Notes under the pieces: generated by a model | What the model saw: only the letters and a program-made list of their open reading frames with translations | Database searches by the model: none | Told to the model about the DNA's origin: nothing | Made by a program: the position numbers and the translations under genes | Source of the DNA: Martelella mediterranea | GTDB lineage: Bacteria > Pseudomonadota > Alphaproteobacteria > Rhizobiales > Rhizobiaceae | Assembly (NCBI RefSeq): GCF_021021415.1 | Contig: NZ_JAINWJ010000039.1 | Span: 22,380-86,379 of the forward strand | Length of the DNA: 64,000 nucleotides | Direction of reading: 5' to 3' | Part shown: piece after piece, positions 53,557-62,006 of the stretch | Layout of the letters: each line of letters starts with the position of its first letter | Position numbering within the stretch: position 1 is the first letter of the stretch

Positions 53557-54202
53557 GATCCGCATCGGCGGATTGGCTCGGCTGTCGTCCTGCGACTGGC
53601 CGGGCCAACTGGTCGCCACCTTGTTTTGCCAGGGCTGCCCCTGGGCCTGCCGCTATTGTCATAACCCACATCTTATTCCGGCCAAGGGCGAGACGCAGAT
53701 CGCTTGGCAGATGGTGGTGGATTTCCTCGGGGCCCGGCGCGGCCTCCTGGATGGCGTTGTGTTCTCAGGGGGCGAGCCTACGCTCCAGCCTAATCTGGAA
53801 AGCGGCATCAAGCAGGTCAAGGCGATGGGCTTCGGCATAGGCCTGCATACCGGCGGTCCTTATCCGGGGCGTCTGGCGCAGGTCCTGCCTCTGGTGGATT
53901 GGGTCGGCTTCGACATCAAGGCGCCGAGAAAGGCTTATGATCGGATCACCGGCGCGCGTCGCAGCGGCGACAAGGCCATGCGCAGTCTTCGTCTGCTGCT
54001 CGACAGCGCGGTTGCCTATGACCTGCGCACCACCGTTCATCCGGATCTGCTGAGCAGGGAGGAGTTGCTCGAGCTCGCAGCGGAGGTCAGCGAGGCCGGT
54101 GGCAAGGATCATCGCATCCAGAAGTTCAGGCCAGATGGGTGCGCTGATATCGACCTTGTGAACAGCCTGAACCTGACTTCCGGTTACAGCGGACAGAGAT
54201 AG
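53540..54202 (+). CDS. nrdG: Anaerobic RNR-activating radical-SAM enzyme NrdG
   Basis: A 220-aa radical SAM protein with the [4Fe-4S] motif CPWACRYC (after FCQG), the GGEPTLQ SAM-binding strand, and a length typical of NrdG-type activases. It would abstract hydrogen from the glycine of the 64-aa subunit. GTG 53540 overlaps the preceding ORF by 17 bases; TTG 53549 is an alternative. The 3' end overlaps a convergent small ORF. Confidence 0.88.
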   Translation: MRSLTEIRIGGLARLSSCDWPGQLVATLFCQGCPWACRYCHNPHLIPAKGETQIAWQMVVDFLGARRGLLDGVVFSGGEPTLQPNLESGIKQVKAMGFGIGLHTGGPYPGRLAQVLPLVDWVGFDIKAPRKAYDRITGARRSGDKAMRSLRLLLDSAVAYDLRTTVHPDLLSREELLELAAEVSEAGGKDHRIQKFRPDGCADIDLVNSLNLTSGYSGQR

Positions 54203-54378
54203 AATTCTGGCCACTGGTTGGCTAAGGTGATGCAACCTGTCTTGGAGTTCGACCCGTTGGCGTCGTTCACCCTCAACCTGCAGTAACAATCCAGCGCGAC
54301 CGTGCCGATGATCGAACGGATGCGCTCGACCAGGATGTCCGGATCGGGGTTGCTGTAAATGGGGGCTTGATGGTTCAT
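54184..54378 (-). CDS. Small hypothetical protein coupled to ubiV
   Basis: A 64-aa ORF (MNHQAPIYSNPDPDILVERI, then RSIIGTVALDCYCRLRVNDA) whose ATG overlaps the ubiV stop as ATGA, indicating translational coupling. It contains CYC and a terminal CPL cysteine and no membrane segment. It matches no family I recognise. It overlaps the end of the convergent nrdG by 19 bases. It could be a truncated gene or a small partner of the UbiTUV system. Confidence 0.5.
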   Translation of the reverse strand: MNHQAPIYSNPDPDILVERIRSIIGTVALDCYCRLRVNDANGSNSKTGCITLANQWPEFYLCPL

Positions 54379-55292
54379 GCGGCAACCCAATCCATACCGG
54401 CGGCTCCATGCAGAAAGCCGTTCGAATAGGGCGCGGCCGAGTATACCGTCTTCAGCATCGCGATGCCTTCATCGGAGGTCATCCGCCCATCGCGCACATC
54501 GGCAAAGATCTCCGCCACGGCCACCATGTCGCAATCCTGCGGCGAAAGGCGCAGATGCGTCAGGCCAAGATCGGAGAGAGACGGCAGATCATTGAGCAGA
54601 ACCTGGCAGTGCCGGGACATGGTCTGCACGCCATTGAGGGTCAGGAATGGTTGGCCATCCAGCGTATCGACATCGAGCCCATCAGGTTCGCCGCCGCAGA
54701 CGAACTGGCAGTTGTCCTTTGTGTTGCCCTTGGCTCTGGCATGCGCACATCGCGCGGATATGGCCAACGGAAGACGCCCGAAGGCGATGATTTCGTACTC
54801 GATCTCCGGTGCACCGGCTGTGATCGGCGCTATCGAGGCGGCCGGAAGCTCCGGGCCAAGGCAGATGCGCGTGGCGCCGCGCTTGGCCAGCAGCCGTGCG
54901 GTTGCGCCATTGTAGACATTCACGAATGGACCGACGAGATGTGGCTTGCCCGCCAGCACGCGCAGCGCCGAAAGGTCGTTCGCTTCGGCCAATTGCGTCT
55001 CCTGAGCGAGGCGTCTCGTCTGAGCAGCTTCGCGATCGAGCGTCACCAAGGCCAGCGAGGCCACCGCAACGGACTTCCCGGCTGCGGTCAGCCGTTCAAC
55101 GACTTGAGGAAGGAAGGGCCTGGTGAAGTGGTCTCGCTTGGAACAGACCACCTCACCCAGCGTCACCGCATCGACATGCTCCGACTCGGCGATGCGGTAG
55201 TAGAAATCGCGCCATTTTTCGCCGGACCACAGGTAAGGAACCGGACCGATGGTGATCTTCAGCGTCGACGTGTTAGCCATAATCAGCGCCAT
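54375..55292 (-). CDS. ubiV: Ubiquinone anaerobic biosynthesis protein UbiV
   Basis: A 305-aa U32-peptidase-family iron-sulfur protein. Four cysteines (EVVCSKRDH, SARCAHARAK, DNCQFVC) fit the UbiV [4Fe-4S] ligand pattern. With UbiU it forms the heterodimer needed for O2-independent hydroxylation of ubiquinone precursors. The start overlaps the ubiU stop by 10 bases. M5 (55280) is an alternative start. Confidence 0.92.
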   Translation of the reverse strand: MALIMANTSTLKITIGPVPYLWSGEKWRDFYYRIAESEHVDAVTLGEVVCSKRDHFTRPFLPQVVERLTAAGKSVAVASLALVTLDREAAQTRRLAQETQLAEANDLSALRVLAGKPHLVGPFVNVYNGATARLLAKRGATRICLGPELPAASIAPITAGAPEIEYEIIAFGRLPLAISARCAHARAKGNTKDNCQFVCGGEPDGLDVDTLDGQPFLTLNGVQTMSRHCQVLLNDLPSLSDLGLTHLRLSPQDCDMVAVAEIFADVRDGRMTSDEGIAMLKTVYSAAPYSNGFLHGAAGMDWVAA

Positions 55293-56260
55293 TTCTTCTC
55301 ATAAGCGCCTGCAGTCGTACGCTGGCCCTCGCTCAGGCGGTGGAGATGCGCGAGTTTCTGGGCCCGCGCCTCCTTCGGGGATTCCAGCGCCGCGCGAAGG
55401 CTCGAAACGACCTGAGCCACATAGGCCTTGCCGCGCTGGCGCCCCTCGATTTTGAGAGCGGTGACGCCAGCAGCTCGCAAGGCATCGAGGTGCTCCATGA
55501 CATCAAGACTGACAGGATCTTCGAAAGCGTATCCATCATCGTCGGCAATATGGAACCGCCCTTTGCACAGGGTTGGATATCCGGCTGGCTCGTTTTGACC
55601 GAAGCGGTTGATGGTGAAACCGCCCAGCTCCGAGACCATTTCGGAGCCGTCCTCGCGGTAACGCACATGGCTGGCAGGAGAGCAAACGCCCTGCATGTTG
55701 GGCGACCGGCCCGTGACATAAGAAGACAGCGAGCAGCGACCCTCCGCCATCACGCAGAGGCCGCCAAAGGCGAAGACCTCCAGTTCGCAATCAACTTGCC
55801 GGGCCAGTTTCGCGATTTCCGGAACGGTCAGCACACGTGGGAGGACGAGACGCTTGGCGCCAAAGTTCTCCACCAGCAGGCCTATCGCGTCGACGTTGGA
55901 GGCCGAGGCTTGTACCGATACATGCAGGCGCTGGTCGGGATAAGTGCTGGCAACGTAGTCCATCAGCGCCATGTCGGCGAGGATGACTGCATCGGCGCCG
56001 ACGGCGACAGCGTCATCGGCGGCACGATACCAAAGGTCCTCGTTGCCCGCGCGCATGAACGTATTGAGCGCCACATAGGTTTGCACTCCATTCGTGCGAC
56101 CATGCGCGACGGCCTGTCGCAATTCTTCGCGGGTGAAGTTCAGGCCAGGAAAATTGCGGGCATTGGTCTCGTCCCGAAAACCGCAATAAACAGCGTCGGC
56201 ACCGGCGTCGACGGCTTCACGATAGGCGGATGGGGTCCCCGCGGGGCAAATCAGTTCCAT
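55283..56260 (-). CDS. ubiU: Ubiquinone anaerobic biosynthesis protein UbiU
   Basis: A 325-aa U32 family protein (MELICPAGTPSAYREAVDAGADAVYCGFRDETNARNF). The four [4Fe-4S] cysteines are in FGGLCVMAEGRC, MQGVCSPASH and PTLCKGRF, matching UbiU. Partner of UbiV. It lies 2 bases after ubiT in the same minus-strand operon. Confidence 0.93.
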   Translation of the reverse strand: MELICPAGTPSAYREAVDAGADAVYCGFRDETNARNFPGLNFTREELRQAVAHGRTNGVQTYVALNTFMRAGNEDLWYRAADDAVAVGADAVILADMALMDYVASTYPDQRLHVSVQASASNVDAIGLLVENFGAKRLVLPRVLTVPEIAKLARQVDCELEVFAFGGLCVMAEGRCSLSSYVTGRSPNMQGVCSPASHVRYREDGSEMVSELGGFTINRFGQNEPAGYPTLCKGRFHIADDDGYAFEDPVSLDVMEHLDALRAAGVTALKIEGRQRGKAYVAQVVSSLRAALESPKEARAQKLAHLHRLSEGQRTTAGAYEKKWR

Positions 56261-56262
56261 GA

Positions 56263-56757
56263 TTATGCCAAACCCTTTAGGGCACGATGCCGAATGCCTT
56301 CGGCCACCCGCTGGAACGGCACAGCCAAAGGACCGACCAATCCAGCCAGATCACGGGACAGGTCGAAACTGCAATCATCGAGCGCGTTGCGCAGGGCGAG
56401 CATGGCCTCCATGTCACCCGTCACCGACAGGCTGCGCGAGAAGAATACCGCATCCCCATCGATCCGGCCTTCGAGGAGGGCAAGCAATGTCAGCATTGGA
56501 CCCGCGATGGACGCGTCGGCCATTGGTGTGGATGCCTTGCGGAATGTGTGTATGGACATGCTTTCCGGATGCACGAGAAAGACGAAATCGAGATCGGTGG
56601 GTGCGAAGCAGAAGCGCTTACCGGCTTCGCTCCCGAGGCGATCAAAAAGGTCAGGGTGTTGCTGCAACGCCCGATGGAACGCCTTGTCCACAACGCGCTG
56701 CACCAAGGCAACGGGCAGTCTTTCGATGGCTAAAGTGAGCGGGCGCGGCAGCAACAT
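56263..56757 (-). CDS. ubiT: Ubiquinone anaerobic biosynthesis accessory protein UbiT
   Basis: A 164-aa SCP2 sterol-carrier-like protein (MLLPRPLTLAIERLP ... TDLDFVFLVHPESMSIHTFR ... LALLEGRIDGDAVFFSRSLSVTGDMEA). UbiT binds lipid precursors for the UbiUV hydroxylase. ATG 56757 gives the family length; the longer frame runs into the divergent promoter. First gene of ubiTUV. Confidence 0.9.
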   Translation of the reverse strand: MLLPRPLTLAIERLPVALVQRVVDKAFHRALQQHPDLFDRLGSEAGKRFCFAPTDLDFVFLVHPESMSIHTFRKASTPMADASIAGPMLTLLALLEGRIDGDAVFFSRSLSVTGDMEAMLALRNALDDCSFDLSRDLAGLVGPLAVPFQRVAEGIRHRALKGLA

Positions 56758-56817
56758 CTGGCGGCTCCTGTTGAGTGGGACGTGGAAGGATCTTAGCTGG
56801 CGGCCGCAGGCGGGACT

Positions 56818-56831
56818 TTGATGTAGCGCAA
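56818..56831 (-). promoter_or_regulatory. FNR/Dnr-like box between ubiT and ubiD
   Basis: TTGAT-GTAG-CGCAA matches the FNR/Dnr consensus at the left half and three of five right-half bases. If centred at -41.5 for the minus strand, transcription would begin about 26 bases before the ubiT ATG, a sensible layout. It may also serve ubiD in the other direction. Confidence 0.5.
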
Positions 56832-56841
56832 TGAAAGTCCG

Positions 56842-58374
56842 ATGTGTCTCTGGCATGGCTTGCGCATGAGCCACCGACTCCTGCCTGCGCCGCGCTATCC
56901 CATAGCCCCGTCACTGGGGGCATTCGTCCTGCAGCTCGAACAGCGCGCGCTGCTCCGACGCATACAGGTTCCGATCTCGATGAGACATGAGATCACGGAG
57001 ATTCATCGCCGCGTGCTCGAAGCCAACGGGCCGGCCCTGCTGGTCGAACGGCCTGTCCGCGAGGATGGTACGTGCTCGACCATGCCGGTGCTCGTCAACC
57101 TATTCGGCACGATCGAGCGGATAGCCTTGGGCATGGGGCTGGATGCTGGTGACCTCGATTCCTTGGGCGAAGGCATGGCCCAATTGCGTTCCCCAAGGCC
57201 GCCGCGAGACCTTCGTTCGGCTTGGGCGCAGAGGGATATGCTGCGCGCGATGCTGAGTCTGCGCACCAAACCGATCGGCGGGGCTCCCTGTCAGGAAGTC
57301 GTCTGGCGCGGCGATCAGGTCGATCTTGGCCGCCTGCCTATCCAGACCTGTTGGCCCGGCGAACCTTCACCCCTCATCACCTGGCCGCTGGTCATAACGC
57401 GCGCACCCGATGACCCCACCGACATCAATGTCGGTGTCTACAGGATGCAGGTGCTGGGCCCCAAACAGGCAATCGTGCGCTGGCTGCCTGGCCGGGGCGG
57501 AGCACGGCATCATCGACTGTGGCGCGACCGCGGCGAGGACATGCCAATCGCCGTAGCCATCGGAGCTGATCCGGCGACACTGCTTGCTGCGGTCATGCCG
57601 TTGCCGGATGGCCTGAACGAGATGGCTTTTGCCGGAGTACTGCGCCGGCGACAGAGTCGTGTCGCGCAGGCTGTGAGCGTAGCTCTGCCCGTGCCCGCAG
57701 AAGCCGAGATCGTTCTCGAGGGGACCGTGAGCGTGACCGAAACGGCGCTCGAAGGACCGTACGGCGACCACACGGGATACTACAACTCGGTCGAACCGTT
57801 TCCGGTGGTGACGTTCAACACCATGACGATGCGCCGAGACCCGATATACCTGTCTACCTATACCGGCCGTCCGCCGGACGAGCCGTCGCGTCTGGGAGAG
57901 GCGATGACGCCGCTCTTCGTGCCTTTGGCGAGGCAGCAATTTCCCGAGATCTCCGATCTTTGGTTGCCTCCGGAGGCCTGCTCGTATCGAGCGATGGTCG
58001 TGTCGATCAACAAGCGGCATCCTGGGCAAGCAAGACGAGTGATGATGGGCCTGTGGTCCATGTTGCCGCAATTCTCGATGACGAAGCTGATCATCGTGGT
58101 TGATCCGGACATCAACGTGCGCAACTGGTCCGATGTCATGTGGGCAATCGCAACGCGCTTCGATGCGACGCGCGACCTCATCTCAATCTCGGACACGCCC
58201 ATCGACTACCTCGATTTCGCATCGCCCAGGCCGGGACTGGGAGGAAAGCTGGGTCTTGACGCTACCAACAAGATTGGTGCCGAGACCGTTCGGGAATGGG
58301 GCGCGGTGCTCACCATGTCGAACGAGGTCAAAGCCAGGGTCGACGCCGTCTGGTCAGAGCTGGGGATCGTCTAG
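56842..58374 (+). CDS. ubiD: UbiD family decarboxylase
   Basis: A 510-aa prenylated-FMN-dependent decarboxylase (ATG 56866, MSHRLLPAP, is a likely alternative start). Family regions include NVGVYRMQVLGPKQAIVRW, the acidic catalytic strand ETALEGPYGDHTGYYN, and GLGGKLGLDATNK near the C-terminus. In ubiquinone synthesis UbiD removes the carboxylate of polyprenyl-4-hydroxybenzoate. Divergent from ubiT and directly coupled to ubiX, implying an anaerobically induced set, perhaps a second copy in the genome. Confidence 0.9.
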   Translation: MCLWHGLRMSHRLLPAPRYPIAPSLGAFVLQLEQRALLRRIQVPISMRHEITEIHRRVLEANGPALLVERPVREDGTCSTMPVLVNLFGTIERIALGMGLDAGDLDSLGEGMAQLRSPRPPRDLRSAWAQRDMLRAMLSLRTKPIGGAPCQEVVWRGDQVDLGRLPIQTCWPGEPSPLITWPLVITRAPDDPTDINVGVYRMQVLGPKQAIVRWLPGRGGARHHRLWRDRGEDMPIAVAIGADPATLLAAVMPLPDGLNEMAFAGVLRRRQSRVAQAVSVALPVPAEAEIVLEGTVSVTETALEGPYGDHTGYYNSVEPFPVVTFNTMTMRRDPIYLSTYTGRPPDEPSRLGEAMTPLFVPLARQQFPEISDLWLPPEACSYRAMVVSINKRHPGQARRVMMGLWSMLPQFSMTKLIIVVDPDINVRNWSDVMWAIATRFDATRDLISISDTPIDYLDFASPRPGLGGKLGLDATNKIGAETVREWGAVLTMSNEVKARVDAVWSELGIV

Positions 58375-58955
58375 TGACTGAGAGGATTCGCGTCGTGCTG
58401 GCCTTGACCGGGGCCTCGGGTGCCGCCATCGGAATGCGCATTGCCGAGCGACTGGCCGCCAGGGAGGACGTGGCTACGCAGCTCGTTGTTTCCGACGCGG
58501 CCAAGCGCACTTTGGCTCATGAGATTGGTCCAAATGCCTGGGATGAGCTTGCCGACCGCGTCGAGACGGTGCATCTGAATGACGACATTGGAAGCACGAT
58601 CGCGAGCGGATCTTTCCCTACGGCCGGCATGATCATTGCCCCATGCTCGATGCGCACGCTGGCCGCCATCGCGTCAGGGCTGTCCGACAACCTGGTTACT
58701 CGGGCGGCGGACGTGCACCTCAAGGAGCGGCGGCGCTTGCTGCTACTGGCGAGGGAGACGCCGCTTCACTTGGGACACCTGCGCAACATGGTCGCAGTGA
58801 CCGAAATGGGGGCCATCGTCATGCCTCCCGTGCCGGCATTCTATCAGAAGCCGCAAAGCGTGGCAGACGTGGTTGATCACCTCGCTGCCCGCGCCATAGA
58901 TATGCTCGGACTGCCGGGGACAGGGGCAGCTGTCGAATGGGATGGCAAGGCCTAG
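58374..58955 (+). CDS. ubiX: Flavin prenyltransferase UbiX
   Basis: A 193-aa protein with the LTGASGAAIGMRIAERL nucleotide motif and PCSMRTLAAIASG, RRRLLLLARETPLH, characteristic of UbiX, which makes prenylated FMN for UbiD. The start GTG 58374 shares a base with the ubiD TAG stop (TAGTG), showing coupling. The length is normal. Confidence 0.92.
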   Translation: MTERIRVVLALTGASGAAIGMRIAERLAAREDVATQLVVSDAAKRTLAHEIGPNAWDELADRVETVHLNDDIGSTIASGSFPTAGMIIAPCSMRTLAAIASGLSDNLVTRAADVHLKERRRLLLLARETPLHLGHLRNMVAVTEMGAIVMPPVPAFYQKPQSVADVVDHLAARAIDMLGLPGTGAAVEWDGKA

Positions 58956-58959
58956 GAGG

Positions 58960-59478
58960 TCGCCACGACCAAGGGGTCGGCGCCGAACAGTCCGGCATGG
59001 CCACCTACGAGCAACCAGACGGTTCTGAGCGCAGCCGCGATCAGGCCGATGACTATCGCGCGATCCAGTCTTAGCGACGTACGACCGCTAACGAATGCGA
59101 TCGCAAATCCGATGCCTAGGCTGGATGCGCTATGAGGGCAAACGGTCCGGCCAGCAAAACAAGGAAAAACGCTGCTAGCGGCACGCCGGAGACTGACAGC
59201 CGGCCTGTCCAGTTTGGAAAGGCGGTGAGGAGAAATCCGGCGAGGACGGCGGAAGTATATCCGAAGAGCATCTCACGGGCATGTCAGGCCGCGGCCCCGT
59301 AGTCCTGACCAAATGGGCGGCCGAGCGCGAGCGCTCCAATCCACAAGCCCATGGCGAGCACCGCCCATAGGCCGGCACCAAGGAAGAATTGTCGTAAGCC
59401 ATAGGCGAGGATGACCGGGCCGGCATGAGCGATACCGCGCGGTGCCGGCTTACGCTTGATAGGGTTCGTCTCGACCAT
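58960..59478 (-). pseudogene. nnrS remnant with internal stop
   Basis: From ATG 59478 the frame encodes the NnrS N-terminus (AGPVILAYGLRQFFLGAGLWA), meets a TGA where the family has Trp of the WHAHE motif, then continues in the same frame (HAREMLFGYTSAVLAGFLLT, then AFPNWTGRLS) before a second stop near 59130. The remainder toward ubiX is unrecognisable. A decayed third nnrS beside the Dnr-like regulator. Confidence 0.7.
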
Positions 59479-59554
59479 GATTGTCTTCGAGCAGGCGTTG
59501 GCCTCCGCCTAGCTCGTCCGGACGATGCGCTCCTTGATTTGCCGCAAGCAAGGA

Positions 59555-60307
59555 TCAGTTGCGGCCGGAAGTCCCTTCGGCCAGAGCTTCAAGGCGCTCC
59601 CTGTCCCGGATCAGCAGCTTTTGCCTTCCGCCCTTCACGATGCCCTGGCTTTCCCATGCACTGAACAGACGGGACACCGTGTGTAGGGTCGTGCCGGTCA
59701 TTTCGGCGACATCCTGGCGGCTCAACGGGAAGTCGATGCGGACGCCTTCTGCTTCGCTGCGTCCGGCTTGATCCATCAGCCTGAGGACCGCATGCGCAAC
59801 ACGGCGCTCCACCTCCTCGGTGGACATTTCGCGGATGCGGGTATGGGCTTCCTGCAGGCGTTGGCCAATAGTGCGCATGGCATTGACCGCCAGGTGCGCG
59901 TTCTGCTCGACGATACTGCCCCAAACCTCATTGGGCCAGCACATGACCACGCTTTCGGCCGCAGCTACGGGTGTTCCCGGATAGTCGTCGCGCTGCAGGG
60001 CCTGCGTGAAACCGAATAGATCGCCGGGGTGGACGACCCGAACGATGATCTGCTGCCCTTCTGGCGTAACCTGCGTGACCTTAAGTCGCCCATGCAGCAA
60101 TAGGTAGAATTGATTGGCCTTCTGTCCCTGTTCGAACACCGTGTCGCCAAGGGGCACGCGCCGCATCGTTGCCCGAGTCAACAATCGGTCGAGCTCTGCA
60201 TCAGCCATGTTGGAGAACAGCGGGAGGCTTCGCACGAGGCTGCGGTCAATATCGGTCAATGCAAAAACCCCCGGCCCTTGATGTCCCCTCGATACATCAA
60301 AAGTCAT
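59555..60307 (-). CDS. Crp/Fnr family regulator, Dnr-like
   Basis: A 250-aa Crp/Fnr protein: cyclic-nucleotide-type sensor domain (about 30-145), dimer helix, and a C-terminal winged helix with recognition helix SRQDVAEMTGTTLHTVSRLFSAWE, close to the FNR/Dnr TTGAT reader. It has only one cysteine, so it lacks the FNR iron-sulfur cluster and fits the DNR/NnrR group that senses NO via heme. Likely reads the TTGAT-type boxes near ubiT and narK. Confidence 0.85.
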   Translation of the reverse strand: MTFDVSRGHQGPGVFALTDIDRSLVRSLPLFSNMADAELDRLLTRATMRRVPLGDTVFEQGQKANQFYLLLHGRLKVTQVTPEGQQIIVRVVHPGDLFGFTQALQRDDYPGTPVAAAESVVMCWPNEVWGSIVEQNAHLAVNAMRTIGQRLQEAHTRIREMSTEEVERRVAHAVLRLMDQAGRSEAEGVRIDFPLSRQDVAEMTGTTLHTVSRLFSAWESQGIVKGGRQKLLIRDRERLEALAEGTSGRN

Positions 60308-60393
60308 GGGGATGATACCTGCGTTGCGGTCGCAGTTGCCCTGAGGCAGACGGCGCTCAGCGGCCTATCCAACCAGACAGCTCCATCGCATCG

Positions 60394-60890
60394 TTGTCGA
60401 AGCCGCCCGGGTTGCTGATATCCCCAAAAAGGGTCGGCCCGCACACATTGCGCCACAGCTTCGCGCCCCACCTTCTGGAGGATGGCATCGACATCCGGAT
60501 TATCCAGGTCCTGCTTGGACACGCTAAGCTTAACAATACGCCGCTTTATACAAAGGTGGCGACCCGGACGGTTCACGCAGTGATCAGCCCGCTCGACAGG
60601 CTGGGTCTCTTCCCAACGGAAGGAACATCGCTCGACGGCTGAACCGATGCGCGCCTCAATCGAGGTCGCCGACATCTTCCGCTCCGCCGGACCCGCCTAT
60701 CAAGGACATCTCAGCCTGGCCCACCTCAAGGTGATGTCCGCGATCGAGCATTGCCGAACGGCCGCATTGGGCGGCCATGTCTAGGCTTGTGAAGATTGCG
60801 GACAATGGCGCATCGCCTATAACTCCTGCCGTAATCGGCACTGCCCGAAGTGCGAGGGCGCTGCCGCACGCCCAAGCCTTCGTAACAGAC
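60394..60890 (+). pseudogene. IS91-type element remnant (tyrosine recombinase + transposase N-terminus)
   Basis: At 60394-60642 an 82-aa frame encodes the C-terminus of a phage-type integrase ([20 protein letters not shown] then [11 protein letters not shown]), with the HxxR and LGH motifs but no upstream part. From ATG 60647 the N-terminus of an IS91 transposase follows (ASIEVADIFRSAGPAYQGHL), meets a TAG after AALGGHV, and resumes in another frame with the zinc motif CEDCGQWRIAYNSCRNRHCP. It ends near 60890. IS91 elements often carry such an adjoining recombinase. All parts are dead. Confidence 0.75.
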
Positions 60891-60899
60891 TCTCACGCT

Positions 60900-61825
60900 C
60901 GTCATCCCTATTCCCTGCTTTGGGGTAACGGTAAATCGGCCTCATCAGATGGCCAATTTTTCCGCGCCAGCGACCGGACCGTCAAGCGCGGCGGCGACAT
61001 CAATTTGCACTACGGGCAATGAGCCAGGGACAAAATTCTACAGTCGTCTATCCGACCAGTACGGGTACTTCGGAATATTACCTTTTAGTCCGACGGAAAG
61101 CGAAGCGGCTTATGTTCTCGACGGACTTTTTGATCACGAAACGATTTAGGAAATCGACGAGCATTTTACCGATACCGGTGGCACCAGAGATCATGTCTTC
61201 GCGCGATTCGCCCTGATTGGCAAGCGCTTTGCACCACGGCTCCGCAACATAAAGACCGGAGATTCCGCGCCTTCGAAAAAGCGATGTATATCCCAGGATA
61301 GAAAACCACATCGGAGCGCCCATCAATACGACGCTTATTCTCGACCATTGGGATGATTTGCTGCGCCTGGCCGCCTCCGTCACTGCACGCCGCGTCGCAC
61401 CCTCGATGATCCTCAAGAGGTTTTCGGTTTCCTCGAAATCGAGCAACCTGGCCAAAGCATTACGAGAAATCGGCCGCATTGAACGCACCTTGTTCATGAT
61501 TGAGTGGTATTCCAGCCCTTCGTTGCGTAGACGCTGCCAAGCTGGCCTGAATAAAGGTGAGGCTGCCCACAAACTGAAGCGCGCAGTCTTTTTTCGTGAA
61601 CGCGGTGAAATCCGCGATTGTTCCTACGACAGCCAAGTTTTCCGAGCATCCGGTCTCAATCTTGTTGTCAGCGCCATTGTTCACTGGAACACAGTTTATC
61701 TCAGTTGCGCGGTTGCTCATCTGCGTCAAAGGGGGCGCTACATTCCCGATGCACTGTTGAGGCACGTCTCGCCACTCAGTTGGGAGTACATAAAATCTCA
61801 CCGGTTCATACTCCTGGGACTCTGA
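60900..61825 (+). pseudogene. Tn3-family transposase remnant (multiple frameshifts)
   Basis: The Tn3 TnpA catalytic core is recognisable in pieces: WGNGKSASSDGQFFRASDR (to 61022), then EPGTKFYSRLSDQYGYFGIL and [17 protein letters not shown] in another frame with an internal stop, then [12 protein letters not shown] ... ALREIGRIERTLFMIEWYSS ... GLNKGEAAHKLKRAVFFRER ... WNTVYLSCAV from 61346 to 61825. The N-terminal two thirds of TnpA are missing. Confidence 0.85.
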
Positions 61826-61946
61826 ACAGCACATGCCAGGAGGATTCAGACCCTTGCGACTTCCGAACGGTCGCGCGCTTGCTGCATAAAGTTCAGATTT
61901 CGTTCGCACTTAGCGCAGGATTTTGAACTCCTCTTGTTCCGACCCC

Positions 61947-61984
61947 TCAACGATTGCTGCGGGGGCGGGTCAAGTTGACGCAGT
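61947..61984 (+). repeat. 38-bp direct repeat, right copy
   Basis: Second copy of the repeat at 51302-51339, one mismatch, same orientation. It lies 122 bases beyond the Tn3 remnant and 22 bases before the end of the NarR-like gene. Confidence 0.85.
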
Positions 61985-62006
61985 CCGTTCAGTGAAACCA
62001 ACAGGA

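Noticed and set aside
51302..61984. The 38-bp repeats as Tn3 terminal inverted repeats
   Set aside because: The length is suggestive, but the copies are in direct orientation and lack the GGGG...TAAG ends of Tn3-family termini.
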